Assembly: GCA_963210315.1 (NCBI GenBank)
Contig: OY723308.1
Location: 1,116,001 to 1,180,000, forward strand
DNA from: Rhynchopus euleeides
Lineage: Eukaryota; Euglenozoa; Diplonemea; Diplonemida; Diplonemidae
Reading direction: 5' to 3'
DNA length: 64,000 nucleotides
In this document: positions 9,585-20,571 of the stretch, piece by piece
How positions within the stretch are numbered: the stretch's first letter is position 1
Layout of the letters: each line of letters begins with the position of its first letter
The notes under the pieces: model-generated
Told to the model about the DNA's origin: nothing
Database searches by the model: none
Seen by the model: only the letters and a program-made list of their open reading frames with translations
Made by a program: the position numbers and the translations under genes

Positions 9585-12302
9585 ATGTAAGCGCGGTCCT
9601 TCTTGTTACGGACCCCCTCGCAGCCCTCGACTGCCGCAAGGCGTGTATCCATATCCCTTGCAGAAGGCGGAATAACGTCTTCTGCTGACCCTTGCGCACG
9701 TTACTGCACTGTTGGTCTCGCACATCATGAGATGGTGTTCGTCGATAGCCACACCCATTCCCCCGTTGTCACAATATACATTATACCCGCTCCCGCTTGT
9801 TTTCTAGATCTTCCACCCCCCCCCTCCCCCCCCTTTTGCCTTTGAGAGAGTTCAGCGCAACCTATCTGGAGTAGGCTCGAGAGCGCACCCCCCCCCCTCT
9901 CCTCTCTCACAACACCGCTTCGCCAAACCCAAAGAAAAATGGGGGAGTGAAGGGCGACACAGCCATCCGTTGCCGGCCTCCCCCTTTTTGGCGCCATAAC
10001 CCCTTCACTCCTCCTTAGGAGCCGACGCGTGTTGTAGCCCTCCTCACTCCCTGCCCTTTCAGCTGAGGCCTTCGCGGCCCCGGTGTACTGAGAGTCTTGG
10101 CGGTGTGGTTGGGTGTGATGTCACGGCACCTTTCTATATTGTTATAGGGGGGTGGGGAGGGGTGGGTTGGTGTGTGGTGTGGTTTCCCTTGGAGCTCTGC
10201 GCAGACTTTTTCTGTGGCGGCACACCCGAGGAAGCCCCCGGTTTTTGAAAACCGGGAGACATCCAGACCTATCTTATACCCCTGCTCAGCGAGTCTGTCG
10301 GGCGGAGAAAGAAAAGGGTTCACCACCACCACTACCCCCTCCCTCCCCCCTCCCCCCCTCTCTGTCTCACTCCCCCCGCCATCTAGATCGGTCCTTTTTT
10401 GCATCGCCCGCAGCCCCACTCTTTCCCTTTTCTTTCCCAAAACCCCAAACACCTTCATCAGAACCCCATTCCCCACCCCCCACCCCACACCCAACTGTAC
10501 TTTTGATATTTTTTTCTCTTTTTACTTCCAGGACCTTCTTGCACTCTGAGCCCCTGACTCCCCCCTCCTCCCTCCTCCCCTACCCGGAATCCCATGCAGT
10601 GCAACGCCTTTGGGGGCAATAATGTGTGATGGCCGCCACGCCATGCATAGGGGGGTCAGGCCGGAGAGTCGTTGATGCCACAAGAGAGTAGAGAGAAAGA
10701 AGACTTTGTGGCAGGGCTTCGCCACCCTATACGCAACAGGGGTGGGGTGGGGTGGGGGGGGGATGTGTGTGGCACAGCCTTTTTACGGTGGTGGTGTAGC
10801 CTTATTCGCTCTGTGTCTCTCAAACGGTACCTTAGTTCGGCACCTCTGTGTGTTGTGAGGGCACGTCTTTCAACAATTTCTGCACTTCCGAGCGAAGCTC
10901 GCCCCGCCCCTGCACCCGATATGGCACACCTGGTGCTGTTCGGACAAAGGCAGGCTCATGTGATCCGACGAATGCAAAGAATCTCCCCCCCTTCCCCCAG
11001 GTCTACTCTTTTCATATACCCGTCCCTTCCTTTGTAGATTATCCGTATTCCCCCAAACCCCCTCCCACGCTGCTGCCTTCCACCCCCGGCCCCACTCCCA
11101 CCCCCCCCCTCCCCGCCCTGCCTGCAGGTGTAGCAGAAGGGGGTGGTGGTGCGCCAGGCCCAGCCCTGGCGCCTCAACACTTCTCTGCATGTGCTCACCC
11201 GCCCCACCCCACCCACCTCTGCCTCCTCCTCGCTCTGCTCGCTGTGCCCTTGTGAGGAGGCCTTGTCGAATGACGTTGACAGTCCAGAGGGTGTGTTACT
11301 GCTTGCTCCCTGGTTGGTGGTGGTGGTGATGATGTGTTGCTCGAAGGTGGGGGCTGTGCACCTCACGAGCTGCACACACACACACCTTACCGTGGGTTCC
11401 TACATCTCTGGAACATCAGGTTGCAGAGGTGTGGTGATCACTGTCTGAGTGTGGCTGACGGTTGCTCCTCCTGAGGTGCCTCCTTCCCACAGGTGGGACG
11501 GTTCGAGAGGAGGTGTTCTGCCCTGTTGCCGGGGATGGTTCATTCGAATATGATGGGGGGAAAAGGGGGTGCTTCATTACGCAGGGCATGGTGGGGTGAG
11601 TTTTTCGTGCATTCTCCGAGATGTCTTGTGAGAAGGGGAAAACGGCACAGCTTTGCCGGCTGGTGAAGGCCCCAGAAAAGCTCTATTCGATCTCCGGTCG
11701 GTGGCGTTGCGAGGGGGTGGGGTGGGGTGGTGGGGGGGGAGGAGGGGCTGTCGGGATTTGGCAGCGATTGTTACAATAAAGATAGCGGCTACCGCACAAC
11801 GAACCCAGAAGAAAGTGTGTCAAAAAAAAAGTGAAGATGTCCGTCGCAGCTGCCCCCCCTTTGAACCTGCCCCAGCACGTTTTCTGCATCTCACAGGAAG
11901 GCCCCGTTGCGTGCCTTGCACGCACCGTAAAATACTGGGGGTGCGTACACCGCATACGGCAGGTGTCGAATTCAGCTTAGCACAGAGCGAACCTCCCTTT
12001 GTTGCATGCTGTTACCCCCGACCGGGAGGACACCTATGGGGGTCAGGTTCAATGCTGGAGTGGGGAATGACACGCCCCAGTCGTGAGTCGTGCATGATGA
12101 CACAATCAGCTACTATCTGGACATCGCCCCTATACCTATACGATGCCTCACGGTGCGTGGTAAACAACTCGTCCACACCTGACACGCCGCCTGTCTGTGT
12201 TGCGGTGGCAGAACAACAAACCACACGACTTGGTACAACACAAGACAACAAACCATGGCACCAACCCCACACACACACACACCACAGCACACAAGAGCAA
12301 CA
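9585..12302. other. 2.7-kb gene-poor stretch
   Basis: It is dominated by C-rich and CT-rich tracts (9820-9900, 10320-10500, 11030-11230) on the + strand. The forward ORFs are Pro/Ser-rich readings of these tracts and the reverse ORFs are Gly/Arg-rich shadows. I see no domain, paired splice sites or RNA gene. The last 70 bp belong to the start of the cathepsin duplication. Confidence 0.5.
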
Positions 12303-13292
12303 ATGCAGCGCGGGATTCTTCTGCTGGCGGCTGCGGCCGCCGTGTCGGCACAGGACTTCCACACCATCGCGGCGAAGGTGAACTCGATGCACACGACGTG
12401 GAAGGCGGAGGCGCCGTCGCGCTTCAACACGACGGAGGACGTGAAGAAGCTGTGCGGGACGTGGCTGGTGACGGACGAGCGCTACGTCAGGCTGCCGGAG
12501 GCGACGCACTTCACCGCACGCGCCGCGGTGGACCTGCCGACGGACTTCGACGCGAGGACGCAGTGGCCCAACTGCACCGTGATCGCGACGGTGCGTGACC
12601 AGTCGTCCTGCGGGTCGTGCTGGGCGTTCGGTTCGACGGAGACCTTCGAGGACCGTCGCTGCATCCACAAGGGTGTGAACACGGAGATGAGCACGGAGGA
12701 CACGGCGTCGTGCTGCAGCGGGCTGCTCTGCGGGTTCTCGATGGGGTGCAACGGCGGCCAGCCGGGTGCGGCCCTGTCGTGGATGACCCGCACCGGTGTG
12801 GTGACGGGTGGGGACTACGGCGACAAGACGACGTGCCGCCCGTACACGATGGCGCCGTGCGCCCACCACGTCACCTCGGCGAAGTACCCGGCGTGCCCGA
12901 GCAGCGAGTACCCGACCCCGAAGTGCACGGCGCAGTGCCAGACCGGCTACTCGCAGACGTACTCTGCCGACAAGGTGAAGGGCGCGAGCTCCTACTCGGT
13001 GACGGGTGTGGAGAAGATCATGACTGCGCTGCAGCAGGGCCCCGTGTCGGCTGCCTTCACCGTGTACGCCGACTTCCCCACCTACAAGAGCGGTGTGTAC
13101 CACCACACGTCGGGGTCGTCCCTGGGCGGGCACGCCGTCGAGATTGTGGGCTACGGTGTGGAGAGCGGGACCGACTACTGGCTGGTGAAGAACTCCTGGA
13201 ACGAGGAGTGGGGTGAGGGCGGCTTCTTCAAGATCCGCCGTGGCCACAACGAGTGCGGGATTGAGAACGACATCAACGCCATCGACTTCTAG
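12303..13292 (+). CDS. cathepsin B-type cysteine protease, copy 1
   Basis: The product is 329 residues, near the usual cathepsin B length, and intronless. A signal peptide (about 1-16, ends AVSA) and a short propeptide precede the papain-family C1A domain. The catalytic triad is complete: Cys106 in CGSCWAFG, His277 in GGHAVEIVGYG and Asn297 in VKNSWNEEWG. The occluding loop typical of cathepsin B is present, with the paired His188-His189 (CAHHV), so exopeptidase (dipeptidyl-carboxypeptidase) activity is expected. The likely site of action is lysosome or food vacuole, or secretion. I chose the Met at 12303 because the signal peptide begins there and the same start is kept in copy 2. Copy 2 at 51263 differs at one residue (Thr to Ser in TGYSQTYS) and about five bases. 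The gene is followed at 650 bp by a secreted Cys-rich gene that was duplicated with it. Confidence 0.95.
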   Translation: MQRGILLLAAAAAVSAQDFHTIAAKVNSMHTTWKAEAPSRFNTTEDVKKLCGTWLVTDERYVRLPEATHFTARAAVDLPTDFDARTQWPNCTVIATVRDQSSCGSCWAFGSTETFEDRRCIHKGVNTEMSTEDTASCCSGLLCGFSMGCNGGQPGAALSWMTRTGVVTGGDYGDKTTCRPYTMAPCAHHVTSAKYPACPSSEYPTPKCTAQCQTGYSQTYSADKVKGASSYSVTGVEKIMTALQQGPVSAAFTVYADFPTYKSGVYHHTSGSSLGGHAVEIVGYGVESGTDYWLVKNSWNEEWGEGGFFKIRRGHNECGIENDINAIDF

Positions 13293-13943
13293 GCCCCATG
13301 TCATCATGCCATGTCTGGTGTTTCGTGTTGTGCTGTGCTGTGTGGTGTGGTCCTGTCTGTTCTGAATCGGATGTGATCTGGCGTGATCCCGTCTGACCTG
13401 ACCTGACCTGCGACCCCTCTTCCACACAGTCCACGTTATTCTTTTCGCTTCAGTTCTCTTTTCTCTTTTCTATTTCCAATGACCCCTCTTCATATGTGCA
13501 TTGTCCGATTCACCACAAGTGCGCTGCAACGCAAGTCGCAGCGCGCCGTGCACCAGTCGAGAACGTGTGCTTCTGCGTCTGCCTTTTGGCACTGTGTCTT
13601 GTGCACGCACCCCGTGCGCTGCTGCGAGTGATGTGACGTGCGGCCGTTGTCGGCCTCACCTGCTATGCTCTCCTGCCTGTTCTCTCCAGCCCTTTGTTCC
13701 ATTCTGCTGTGGCACCTGCCTTCAGAGAGGCACGCACAAACGACAGACCACGCCTGCCAGACACCCCCTGCCCTCCACATCTCCACACACACATGCGTCT
13801 TGCCCAATTATCGTACCCCTTTCCATGTTCTGCCCACCACGTGTCGTTCCCACAACGGACAACCACACCAACTCGACATCACACACCCACACCTTGCAGA
13901 ACCTGCACTCGACAGTCTTTGTCCCTTTTCCTCCACAAGAACG
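13293..13943. other. intergenic between cathepsin B and Cys-rich gene, copy 1
   Basis: Mostly pyrimidine-rich sequence. Position about 13416 (GCTTCAGTTCTC) is the empty site for the MITE present in copy 2. ACCTTGCAG at about 13892-13900 is the likely acceptor for the following gene. Confidence 0.6.
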
Positions 13944-14567
13944 ATGATGCTGCGGATGACCCTCGTTGCTGCCGTCGCTGCGTGTGCCGTGCACGCGGCG
14001 GACATCGTGGTGGGTGTGCCGTCGGAGCAGTCGCCCGAGTGCAAGGCGCTGAACTGCCCCCAGGCGTGCGTCGACATCGACGGGAAGTGGCAGTGCAAGG
14101 AGATCGAGGGGCTCGTTCCCTGGCAGCCGACCAACCCGTGCCAGATCGTGCGCTGTTCGGCGGACACCCAGTGCGTCGTTGACTCGAACGGGAAGGCGCA
14201 GTGCGAGCCTGTCGCCCTGGTTCCCACCCCGCCGACCAACCCGTGCCAGACTGTGCGCTGTGCGTCGGGCACCCGCTGCATCGTCGACGTTGAGGGGCAG
14301 CCGCAGTGCGTGCACTGGCCGTTCGGGTGTGCGCCGTTCGGGGACAAGGTGTGCCCCAAGGGGACGTGCTGCAAGGAGAAGTTCGGGATCGGCTACTGCG
14401 GACAGTGCGAGACGACCGTGTGCTGCCGCATGATGCCGTTCTGCCCTCGTGGCTTCGAGGAGGCCAAGTCGACCGAGTGCAACGTGCTGGACTACCTGAC
14501 GGGGCGCTGCAAGGTCGTGGACATGTGCTGCGACTCCATCCTGTGCAAGAGGGTGTCGAAGTACTAA
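13944..14567 (+). CDS. secreted Cys-rich protein with three follistatin-like units
   Basis: The product is 207 residues. A signal peptide (about 1-18, LVAAVAACAVHA) is followed by three units of the form C-x4-C-x3/5-C-x8-C. The second and third start NPCQIVRC and NPCQTVRC, which fits the follistatin N-terminal (FOLN) pattern. The C-terminal 85 residues hold about 18 Cys (CPKGTCC, CGQCETTVCC, VDMCCDS), a knotted layout reminiscent of granulin but not assignable. It should be extracellular or luminal. The copy at 54849 has one unit fewer, so the unit number changed after the duplication. Physical pairing with cathepsin B suggests a shared role, for example as inhibitor, carrier or surface partner, but nothing in the sequence proves it. 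Confidence 0.85.
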   Translation: MMLRMTLVAAVAACAVHAADIVVGVPSEQSPECKALNCPQACVDIDGKWQCKEIEGLVPWQPTNPCQIVRCSADTQCVVDSNGKAQCEPVALVPTPPTNPCQTVRCASGTRCIVDVEGQPQCVHWPFGCAPFGDKVCPKGTCCKEKFGIGYCGQCETTVCCRMMPFCPRGFEEAKSTECNVLDYLTGRCKVVDMCCDSILCKRVSKY

Positions 14568-15325
14568 GCCAGTGTGCCGCACAAGCGGCACTCGCCTCCA
14601 TGAGAAGCAGCAACCGACGGGTGTGCGTAAGCAGAATCAGATACAGCCAACAAGCGCACCCGAGCGCTGTGGCCTGCTGCGTCCTCTGATACTGACATGC
14701 AGTGTGATCTCTAGCGCACCCGTGTCGACAAGGCGCGTGTGCCGTTTGCCTGTGTCTGTGTTTCATGTTTGACCCGCCTGCTCTCGATGACACACCCGGA
14801 CCTATCCGGGAACCAGCAATCGGTGCAGCTGTCAAACCCTTTCGCATCCTTTTCTTTTCCCTCTCTTCCCCTTCCTCTTCACCTCCCCATACTTCTTTTC
14901 GCTTCACTACGGCAGCCCGCCTGCCACTTCTACTCTACTGCTACTACTGCCACCGCTGCACGGGGGATGGGTGGAAACGGAGCTGCCGTGCGGCCCGTGA
15001 AAGCCCACTACCCCCGCTCTTTTTTGCAGACCGTGTGGCTTCAAGCTACCGCCCGTTTTTCAACCAGACACCAAGTCTGGCAAGAAATGCATACAATTGA
15101 CGGAGTGTGGTACATGACGACGATTGCTCGCAACTCCCCCGCCCCCCACTCCCCTTGCAGCACGACACACACACCCTTGGTGTCACACGACCGTGACACT
15201 TGCAAACATCTCTGTTCGGCGCAGTTCTGCCCACTTTCACCAACGGCCTGCCGCAGGATCTGTCATATCACTACCGTGCCCACCACACCACCGATCGACC
15301 CCCCCCCCCCCCCCCCCCCACCACA
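14568..15325. other. intergenic, conserved with copy 2
   Basis: It contains a small hairpin (CCCGGACCTATCCGGG) and CT-rich sequence shared with 55365-55832. After about 15056 the similarity ends. A C-run of about 20 at 15300 lies just before the next start codon. Confidence 0.6.
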
Positions 15326-17050
15326 ATGGAGGTGTCCGCTGTTGATTCTCTCGGTGGCCGGGAGCTCTCTGTGGATGTCGATACCGACGCAACGCTCTCC
15401 GACCTGAAGCGCCAGTGCGGCGAGGCTTTTGGTTTCGGTGACGATGTGGAGCTCAGCATTGCCGGCGAGCTGCTGTCCTGTGACAACGCTGACCCTGTCA
15501 GCAGCATCAGCAGCGTCACAAACGGGTGCCATGTCGCTGTCAGGCGTGGTGTACAACGCTATGTGCAGCAGCTTAATGCAAGGGCTGTGAAGATGAATAA
15601 CCTGCCGGAATGGGCCCACCATCACCCCGACTGTGTGACTGCGGCTCTGAAATGGCTTCCCAGCGAGGACCGGACCGACCTCTACACCAAGGCGGTGGGG
15701 CCGCGCTGGCTCTCCCCTTCGCTTAGGGGGGACCGGGCCGTCATGATGGAGGCCGTGCGTTGCGATGCGAAAAACTACTTCCTCATCAGCCCTGACCTGC
15801 GCCGCGACAAAGGCCTCGCCATCGCTGCTCTGCAGCGGAGGCCGGAGCTGTTCCACCACCTCGACACCGTGCTGCAGGAGGACAGCGAAGTGGCACTGGT
15901 TGCTCCGCAGGAGTTGCAGAGCAGCTCCCCGCTGCTGAAGGACAAGCAGTTTGTGCTCACCGCCCTCTCGAACAACACGGTTGAAAAATACTCCAGTAAT
16001 TGGAAGAACGCGAAAGTCTACAGGATGCTGGGTCAGAAGCTCCGTGCCAACAAGACAGTGGCGCTGAAAGTTCTCGGCACTGGCGGGGTGAGCTTCGCTG
16101 ATCTGAGCCCAAAGTTGCGGGGGGATGTCAAAGTCGTCAAAAAGGCGTTTGAAACCGAATATCCCGACATGTTCAGGCACGCCAGTGAGGAGATACGCTG
16201 CAACAAAGAGGTGGTCCTGGCAATCATGAACTCGGCCTACAAAGTTAGGGATGAGATCTGTGGTCAGATCAACGAGGCAGCATGTCGGGATGAAGAAGAT
16301 CGGTCTGATGATGAAGACGACCTGGAGGTTATCCTCAAGCGGGACAGGAAAGCAACGATGATGCTGTTGAGGGAAGACGCGCTGGACACTGGATGTCTTG
16401 AGATCGAGCTGCGAACGGAAAGAGACTTCTACTGCGACGCCCTCGTGAGGACCGACATGTCTGTCCTGTACATGCATACAGCAGAGAGCCTCCGTGGTGA
16501 CAAGGCTGTGTTCCTCAAGGCGCTGAAATGGGCTCTGGGCTCCGAAGTTTCCGACATCTTCCGTCACACGACAGATGCCATCCGATCGGACAAAGCGGTG
16601 GCACTGAAAGCAGTTGAATGCCAACCCTCTGCCTACTCGCACTTCACCGCTGAGCTGCGTGCTGACAAAGACATCGCAGTGCAGGTGAGTTCCAGCCAGT
16701 TCCGCTACATGCCTGATGCACTGCGTAACGATCTCGAGGTAGCGCTACCCGCCATCAACCACGACCCACAAAACTTCGCATTTGCAGGCGAAGGCGTGCG
16801 GGGTAGCAAGTGCGCAGCACTGGCAGCCTTCGTCAACCGCACCGGGGACACCCTACTCTCCTTCGCCAGCGTGGAGCTGCAGGGTGACCGCGAGGTTGTG
16901 CTTCGTGCTGTGGCGGTGAATCCACACAACGCGATATTTGCCAGCCCTGCCCTGCGGGGTGACCTGCCCGAGTACAAGCCTGAGCCTCCCGCAACGCCTT
17001 TCAGTATGGACGCCTCTGGGAAATTCACATATTTCCTAGAGGCGCTGTAG
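15326..17050 (+). CDS. ubiquitin-like domain plus DUF4116 repeats
   Basis: The product is 574 residues and intronless. Residues 1-75 read as a ubiquitin-like beta-grasp fold (hydrophobic strand ELSVDVDTD, helix TLSDLKRQCGEAFG, strand DVELSIAGELL). From about 120 to 560 there are repeats of 35-50 residues with the core L-R-x-D-K/R-x-V-x-x-x-A-V, for example LRGDRAVMMEAV, LRRDKGLAIAAL, LRANKTVALKVL and LRGDKAVFLKAL. This is the DUF4116 pattern. An acidic insert (DEEDRSDDEDD) sits near 325. No enzyme motif or transmembrane helix is visible, so a protein-binding scaffold, perhaps linked to ubiquitin-type recognition, is the best guess. A shorter relative lies at 42968 and a UBL-only relative at 23682. 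The start directly follows a 20-nt C-run. Confidence 0.82.
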   Translation: MEVSAVDSLGGRELSVDVDTDATLSDLKRQCGEAFGFGDDVELSIAGELLSCDNADPVSSISSVTNGCHVAVRRGVQRYVQQLNARAVKMNNLPEWAHHHPDCVTAALKWLPSEDRTDLYTKAVGPRWLSPSLRGDRAVMMEAVRCDAKNYFLISPDLRRDKGLAIAALQRRPELFHHLDTVLQEDSEVALVAPQELQSSSPLLKDKQFVLTALSNNTVEKYSSNWKNAKVYRMLGQKLRANKTVALKVLGTGGVSFADLSPKLRGDVKVVKKAFETEYPDMFRHASEEIRCNKEVVLAIMNSAYKVRDEICGQINEAACRDEEDRSDDEDDLEVILKRDRKATMMLLREDALDTGCLEIELRTERDFYCDALVRTDMSVLYMHTAESLRGDKAVFLKALKWALGSEVSDIFRHTTDAIRSDKAVALKAVECQPSAYSHFTAELRADKDIAVQVSSSQFRYMPDALRNDLEVALPAINHDPQNFAFAGEGVRGSKCAALAAFVNRTGDTLLSFASVELQGDREVVLRAVAVNPHNAIFASPALRGDLPEYKPEPPATPFSMDASGKFTYFLEAL

Positions 17051-17769
17051 GGTAGGAGCTTGGAGGAAGGGGGGTGGGGGGTGTTGCGAGCCTTTGGATT
17101 TCCAACTGGCGCGTTCCGAATTCAGGCATTTTCCTGGTTTTTGTTTATTTCCCCCCGCACATAACAATGGCCTTGTTTTCCAGTAGAGTCGACCTCCCTC
17201 GCGTCTTCCGATGCGGAGTGTTGGTTCATGATGACTGAGGGTCTCCGATCAGAAGTGCCTGCAACATGTGAGTTGTGTGTGTGCCTCACAAAACCTCGGT
17301 GACAGGGTTTACACAGTTTGGCACGCAGCAGAGGCTCCCCTTCCCACGCTTTGCACACGAAACAAAACCCCCCTCAGTAGTTATACCCTTCATAAAACTC
17401 ACGTTGTGCGCTCAACGAAAAGTAGCCCGGATCTGCTTTTTTGCAGTTGCTGGGCAGGGTGTTTCTCTTATGATAGCGAAAGGAGTACGACTTTTTTTTA
17501 TTACTTTCTCTCCTCCTTTTAATCATCACTTTTTCTTTTTCTCTAAAAACCACCCCCCCCCTACCCCCCCCCCTACCCCACCGCCCCTCTCATTCTTTGC
17601 CCTCTATCTGTCCCCACCCCTGACGCTGTACATCTTGTCGATACCCACCTGATGAAAGGTACATCTTGTACCGGGCTGCCCCGGCATGTGTTCCGCGTCC
17701 TTATGGTACGGTCGTGGGTGAGCAGCCGAAACTGCTACCCTAAGCAATTTTTTGCGCACCCCCCCCCCC
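17051..17769. other. intergenic, no gene seen
   Basis: T-rich then C-rich, ending in the C-run that borders the TIR-element train. The forward ORFs here are short and featureless. Confidence 0.5.
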
Positions 17770-17771
17770 TA

Positions 17772-18215
17772 GGGCAGTGGTGGCTGCGTACGCGTACGCA
17801 GCGTCATTTTCAAAAAGTGCGTACGGCGTACGCGTACGCGTACGTCGCTGCGTACGGCAGTCTATGGAGCACAGGAGACGGCCATGGCCGCACACCAAAT
17901 CCGACAGTCGAACTCAGGTGTACCAGGGGCAGCCTTCGAGCCTTCCAGTCGGAAGTGGTACCTTTTGCAGTATGCTTGCGGGTGTACTTGCAGGTGTTGC
18001 GAGTTATTCGCCACGTGCGCGGCAAGGAACCATCTGTGAAAGGCAAGAGCAAAGGCCAGGGCCCAGCCACCCGCTGGGTGGCCTACTGTGTGCTGAGAGA
18101 CCTGGAATACCAGCCGTACGCAAAATCTGCGTACGCGTACGCAGCGCAATTTTCAGAAAGTGCGTACGGCGTACGCGTACGCGTACCGTACGGCCGTACG
18201 CTGCCACCACTGCCC
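17772..18215. mobile_element. TIR element E1 (444 bp, MITE)
   Basis: The ends are GGGCAGTGGTGGC and GCCACCACTGCCC, flanked by TA on both sides (17770-17771, 18216-18217). The subterminal regions are packed with GTACGC/GCGTAC words in both orientations. There is no transposase, so it is non-autonomous. A TA duplication suggests a Tc1/mariner-type partner. An 8-bp hAT-type reading (CCCTAGGG/CCCTAGGC around CAGTGG...CCACTG) also fits and is noted as the alternative. Confidence 0.8.
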
Positions 18216-18217
18216 TA

Positions 18218-19401
18218 GGCATACTTGTACCCCCATATGGGGAAGGCCAAAAATATGGGGAAAATATGGGGGGAATATGGGGGGTTTTTCAAGTCCTGTT
18301 CCCCCATATTTCCCCCATATGGGGGATATATGGGGGAAAACCCAGGGGTTCCTCAGGTGGAAGCAGTCAACAAACAGTTCTCTTCGTTCTGCTTTTCACA
18401 GGGTGTGAAGTCAGCGACTGACAGGAGACGTCTAGCACCTTGCAGAGCCATCTCGCATCGTCGCTTTCTGCGGAGAGGAAACGCTCGGCTGAAGTGCTCG
18501 AGTCAGACCACAAAAAGTGCTGTGAGAGCGCTGACCGCCACTTTCTTCAAGTCTGAGTAGCGGTCATCAGAGCATGCTGTCCAGTAGTCCTGTCTTTGCT
18601 GGCAGAACAGTTGCGTCCTGCAGCCAGTCCTTGTACTGGCCTTCACAGGTCTCATTCCACCCGGCAGATGCAGCTTGAACATGTCAAGCACTGCCTGGTG
18701 ACGAGCGTCGACTCCGACTTTTCGGCGCTCGGAGCGGTCAAAAGTGGCGGAAGCGCCTGACACCCCAGAATGCACTGCTTGTGAATTCCCTTATCTAATA
18801 AGGATCCCAGGGGGCAGTTCGCAATCGCAAACACACCAGAGGAGGAGGACAGCGAGTGTGAGAGTGACGTGCCAGACAGGACTTAAAAACACAAGAGTGT
18901 GTGTTGTGAGGAGCTGTTAACCCTGAACGCGCTCTGTGTGTCTGTGCGTATGTGTCCACCACCGCTGCCGCTGTCACTGCGGTGCCCCGCCAAACCGGGA
19001 AGCGTTCGCCCTCCGCTGCCGCTGTATCGGCGCAGGAGAGGAACAGGAGGTCGGTGCGACCCACCTGGGGGATCTTCCAGGGGGGGGCCAGACCTGGCCA
19101 CACCTGAACGAGCGCGCACCCCCCAGGATAGGACTCCTGGAGGATCCCCAACAAGGCATGATGCCGGTTTCGACGCGCACTTCGTGTGTGTGCGTGCATG
19201 AGTGGTTTGATGTTCTCCCGTTGCAGCACGAATACCCCCATATCCCCCCATATGGGCCCCATATTTCCCCCATATTCCCCCATATTTTACCGGTTTTTCC
19301 CCATATTTTCAGCCTTTTTCCCCATATGGGGGCGGGGTTTTGCGACCCCCCATATTTCCCCCAGATTTAGGGGGTTCCCCATATGGGGGGACAAGTATGC
19401 C
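18218..19401. mobile_element. TIR element E2 (1184 bp)
   Basis: The ends are GGCATACTTGTACCCCC and its complement (one base differs), continuing into CCATATGGGG palindromes at both sides. TA flanks lie at 18216-18217 and 19402-19403. The left TA is also the right TA of E1. The interior holds no convincing ORF. Near 19137-19185 it carries the GGTTTCGACGCG phrase also seen at about 5610. Confidence 0.82.
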
Positions 19402-19403
19402 TA

Positions 19404-20554
19404 GGGGGGGGTCACTGCTAAGGAAAAGTGGTAGACAAACAGCAATTTTTCCGACACCCCCATTCCGACCCCCGGAGAGCCTATTTTTGGGTATCTGTTG
19501 GCCGATATGTGGTGGAAAACAGGTTTTAGGCCCATTTCGGTGATTTTTGACACCCGGGAAGGCATTTTTCGCCCATTTTAATTTTTCCTACCAGAACTTG
19601 TACCTCGGGGTAGTAGCGTGGCTTCGTCATTTTTTGACTACAACCACTGGGAGAGGCATTGTATCAAGTTCCGCACACATATCGTCCAGGAGGTTCTCCT
19701 GGAGCTCATGTACGGTGAATTCATCCTGGTGGAGCCCGCTCTCCTCGGCGCGATCCATCAATTCAGCACCCCGTTTCCTTCCCAGGAAGCTGCGGATCTC
19801 GCCCTGTTTGTGGGTCGAGTATCTCCCGGAACGCTTCCTGGGCAGTTGTCTGGGGACGCGGTAGCTTCGCAAATGCGCGCACATCCTCTGCCGAGGGTAC
19901 AGGAGGATTTCCCCACCTCAGTATTCACTATTCCGCTTGCGTTGACCTGTGCGAGTGCAGTCACCGTTGAGGCTGTACACTGAAAGCGGCTGATCAGCTG
20001 TACTGTCACTGACGAGAGGAGACCCTCCAGCCAGTCGCACCACACCTGTTTGAATTCGATCCGCACCGACCTCGGCTCACGTCAGCACTAGGGTGCGAGC
20101 GCTGCAGTGGAGTATGTGTTCGTACAGGGACAACCGTGCCACCTGTGCTGCACCTTCACCACGGTGTGCTTCCGGTACAACAACCGGTAGGTACCTTCTT
20201 GTGCGATATCTGCGACCTGCAGCACCGCCATCTCACAGCAGGGCTTGCATCGCTGTTCCGATAGACTCTACAGGAACCTCTCGGCAGCTTTGAAGGGTGG
20301 AACAGAGCTTTTCTTGGCCCATTGCATGTTGATCGCGACGAGACCTTGCCCACGGGGGGTAGGCAAGGTACAAGTTGTGGTATGGAAAATTAGGATGGGG
20401 TCTGAGAGGGTCACAAGACCACAGATCATGTTGTAGTGGGGGTATTTCCGGGTTCCGACACATTCTGGACCGGTTTTTCATATTTTTTTGGCCCAAAAAT
20501 GACCTCCGAGGGAAAGTGGAATTTTGGGGTTTGTCCCCCCCAGTGACCCCCCCC
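19404..20554. mobile_element. TIR element K (1151 bp)
   Basis: Its exact 14-bp ends are GGGGGGGGTCACTG and CAGTGACCCCCCCC, with TA on both sides (19402-19403, 20555-20556). The left TA is shared with E2. Further inside, CCTACCAGAACTTGTACC near 19590 pairs with GGTACAAGTTGTGG near 20368. No intact transposase is seen. Confidence 0.8.
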
Positions 20555-20571
20555 TACCCCCCCCCCCCCTA

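Larger units (their letters stand above)
12235..15055 (+). repeat. segmental duplication, copy 1 (cathepsin B plus Cys-rich gene)
   Basis: Homology with 51203-55832 runs in the same orientation. It begins in the 5' leader (ACAACAAACCATG) and ends after GACCGTGTGGCTTCAAGCTA. Coding and non-coding parts are both highly similar. Relative to copy 2, this copy lacks a 108-bp MITE and a 1.9-kb segment with a gene, and it has one more follistatin-like unit. Confidence 0.92.

Noticed and set aside
9600-12200. Possible missing gene in the 2.7-kb gap
   Set aside because: Checked both strands for domains and splice pairs; only low-complexity frames were found.
12012-13427. 471-residue reverse-strand ORF across cathepsin B copy 1 (and 51131-52267 across copy 2)
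   Set aside because: Arg/His/Val-rich antisense reading of a GC-rich gene; the forward frame has a complete catalytic triad.
13722-14907. Reverse-strand ORFs over the Cys-rich gene
   Set aside because: Low-complexity antisense shadows without start context or domain.
17767-18220. Element E1 as a hAT MITE with 8-bp duplication CCCTAGGG/CCCTAGGC
   Set aside because: Possible, but the GGG/CCC are part of matching terminal repeats, and all neighbours have TA flanks with G-rich ends, so a TA duplication is simpler.
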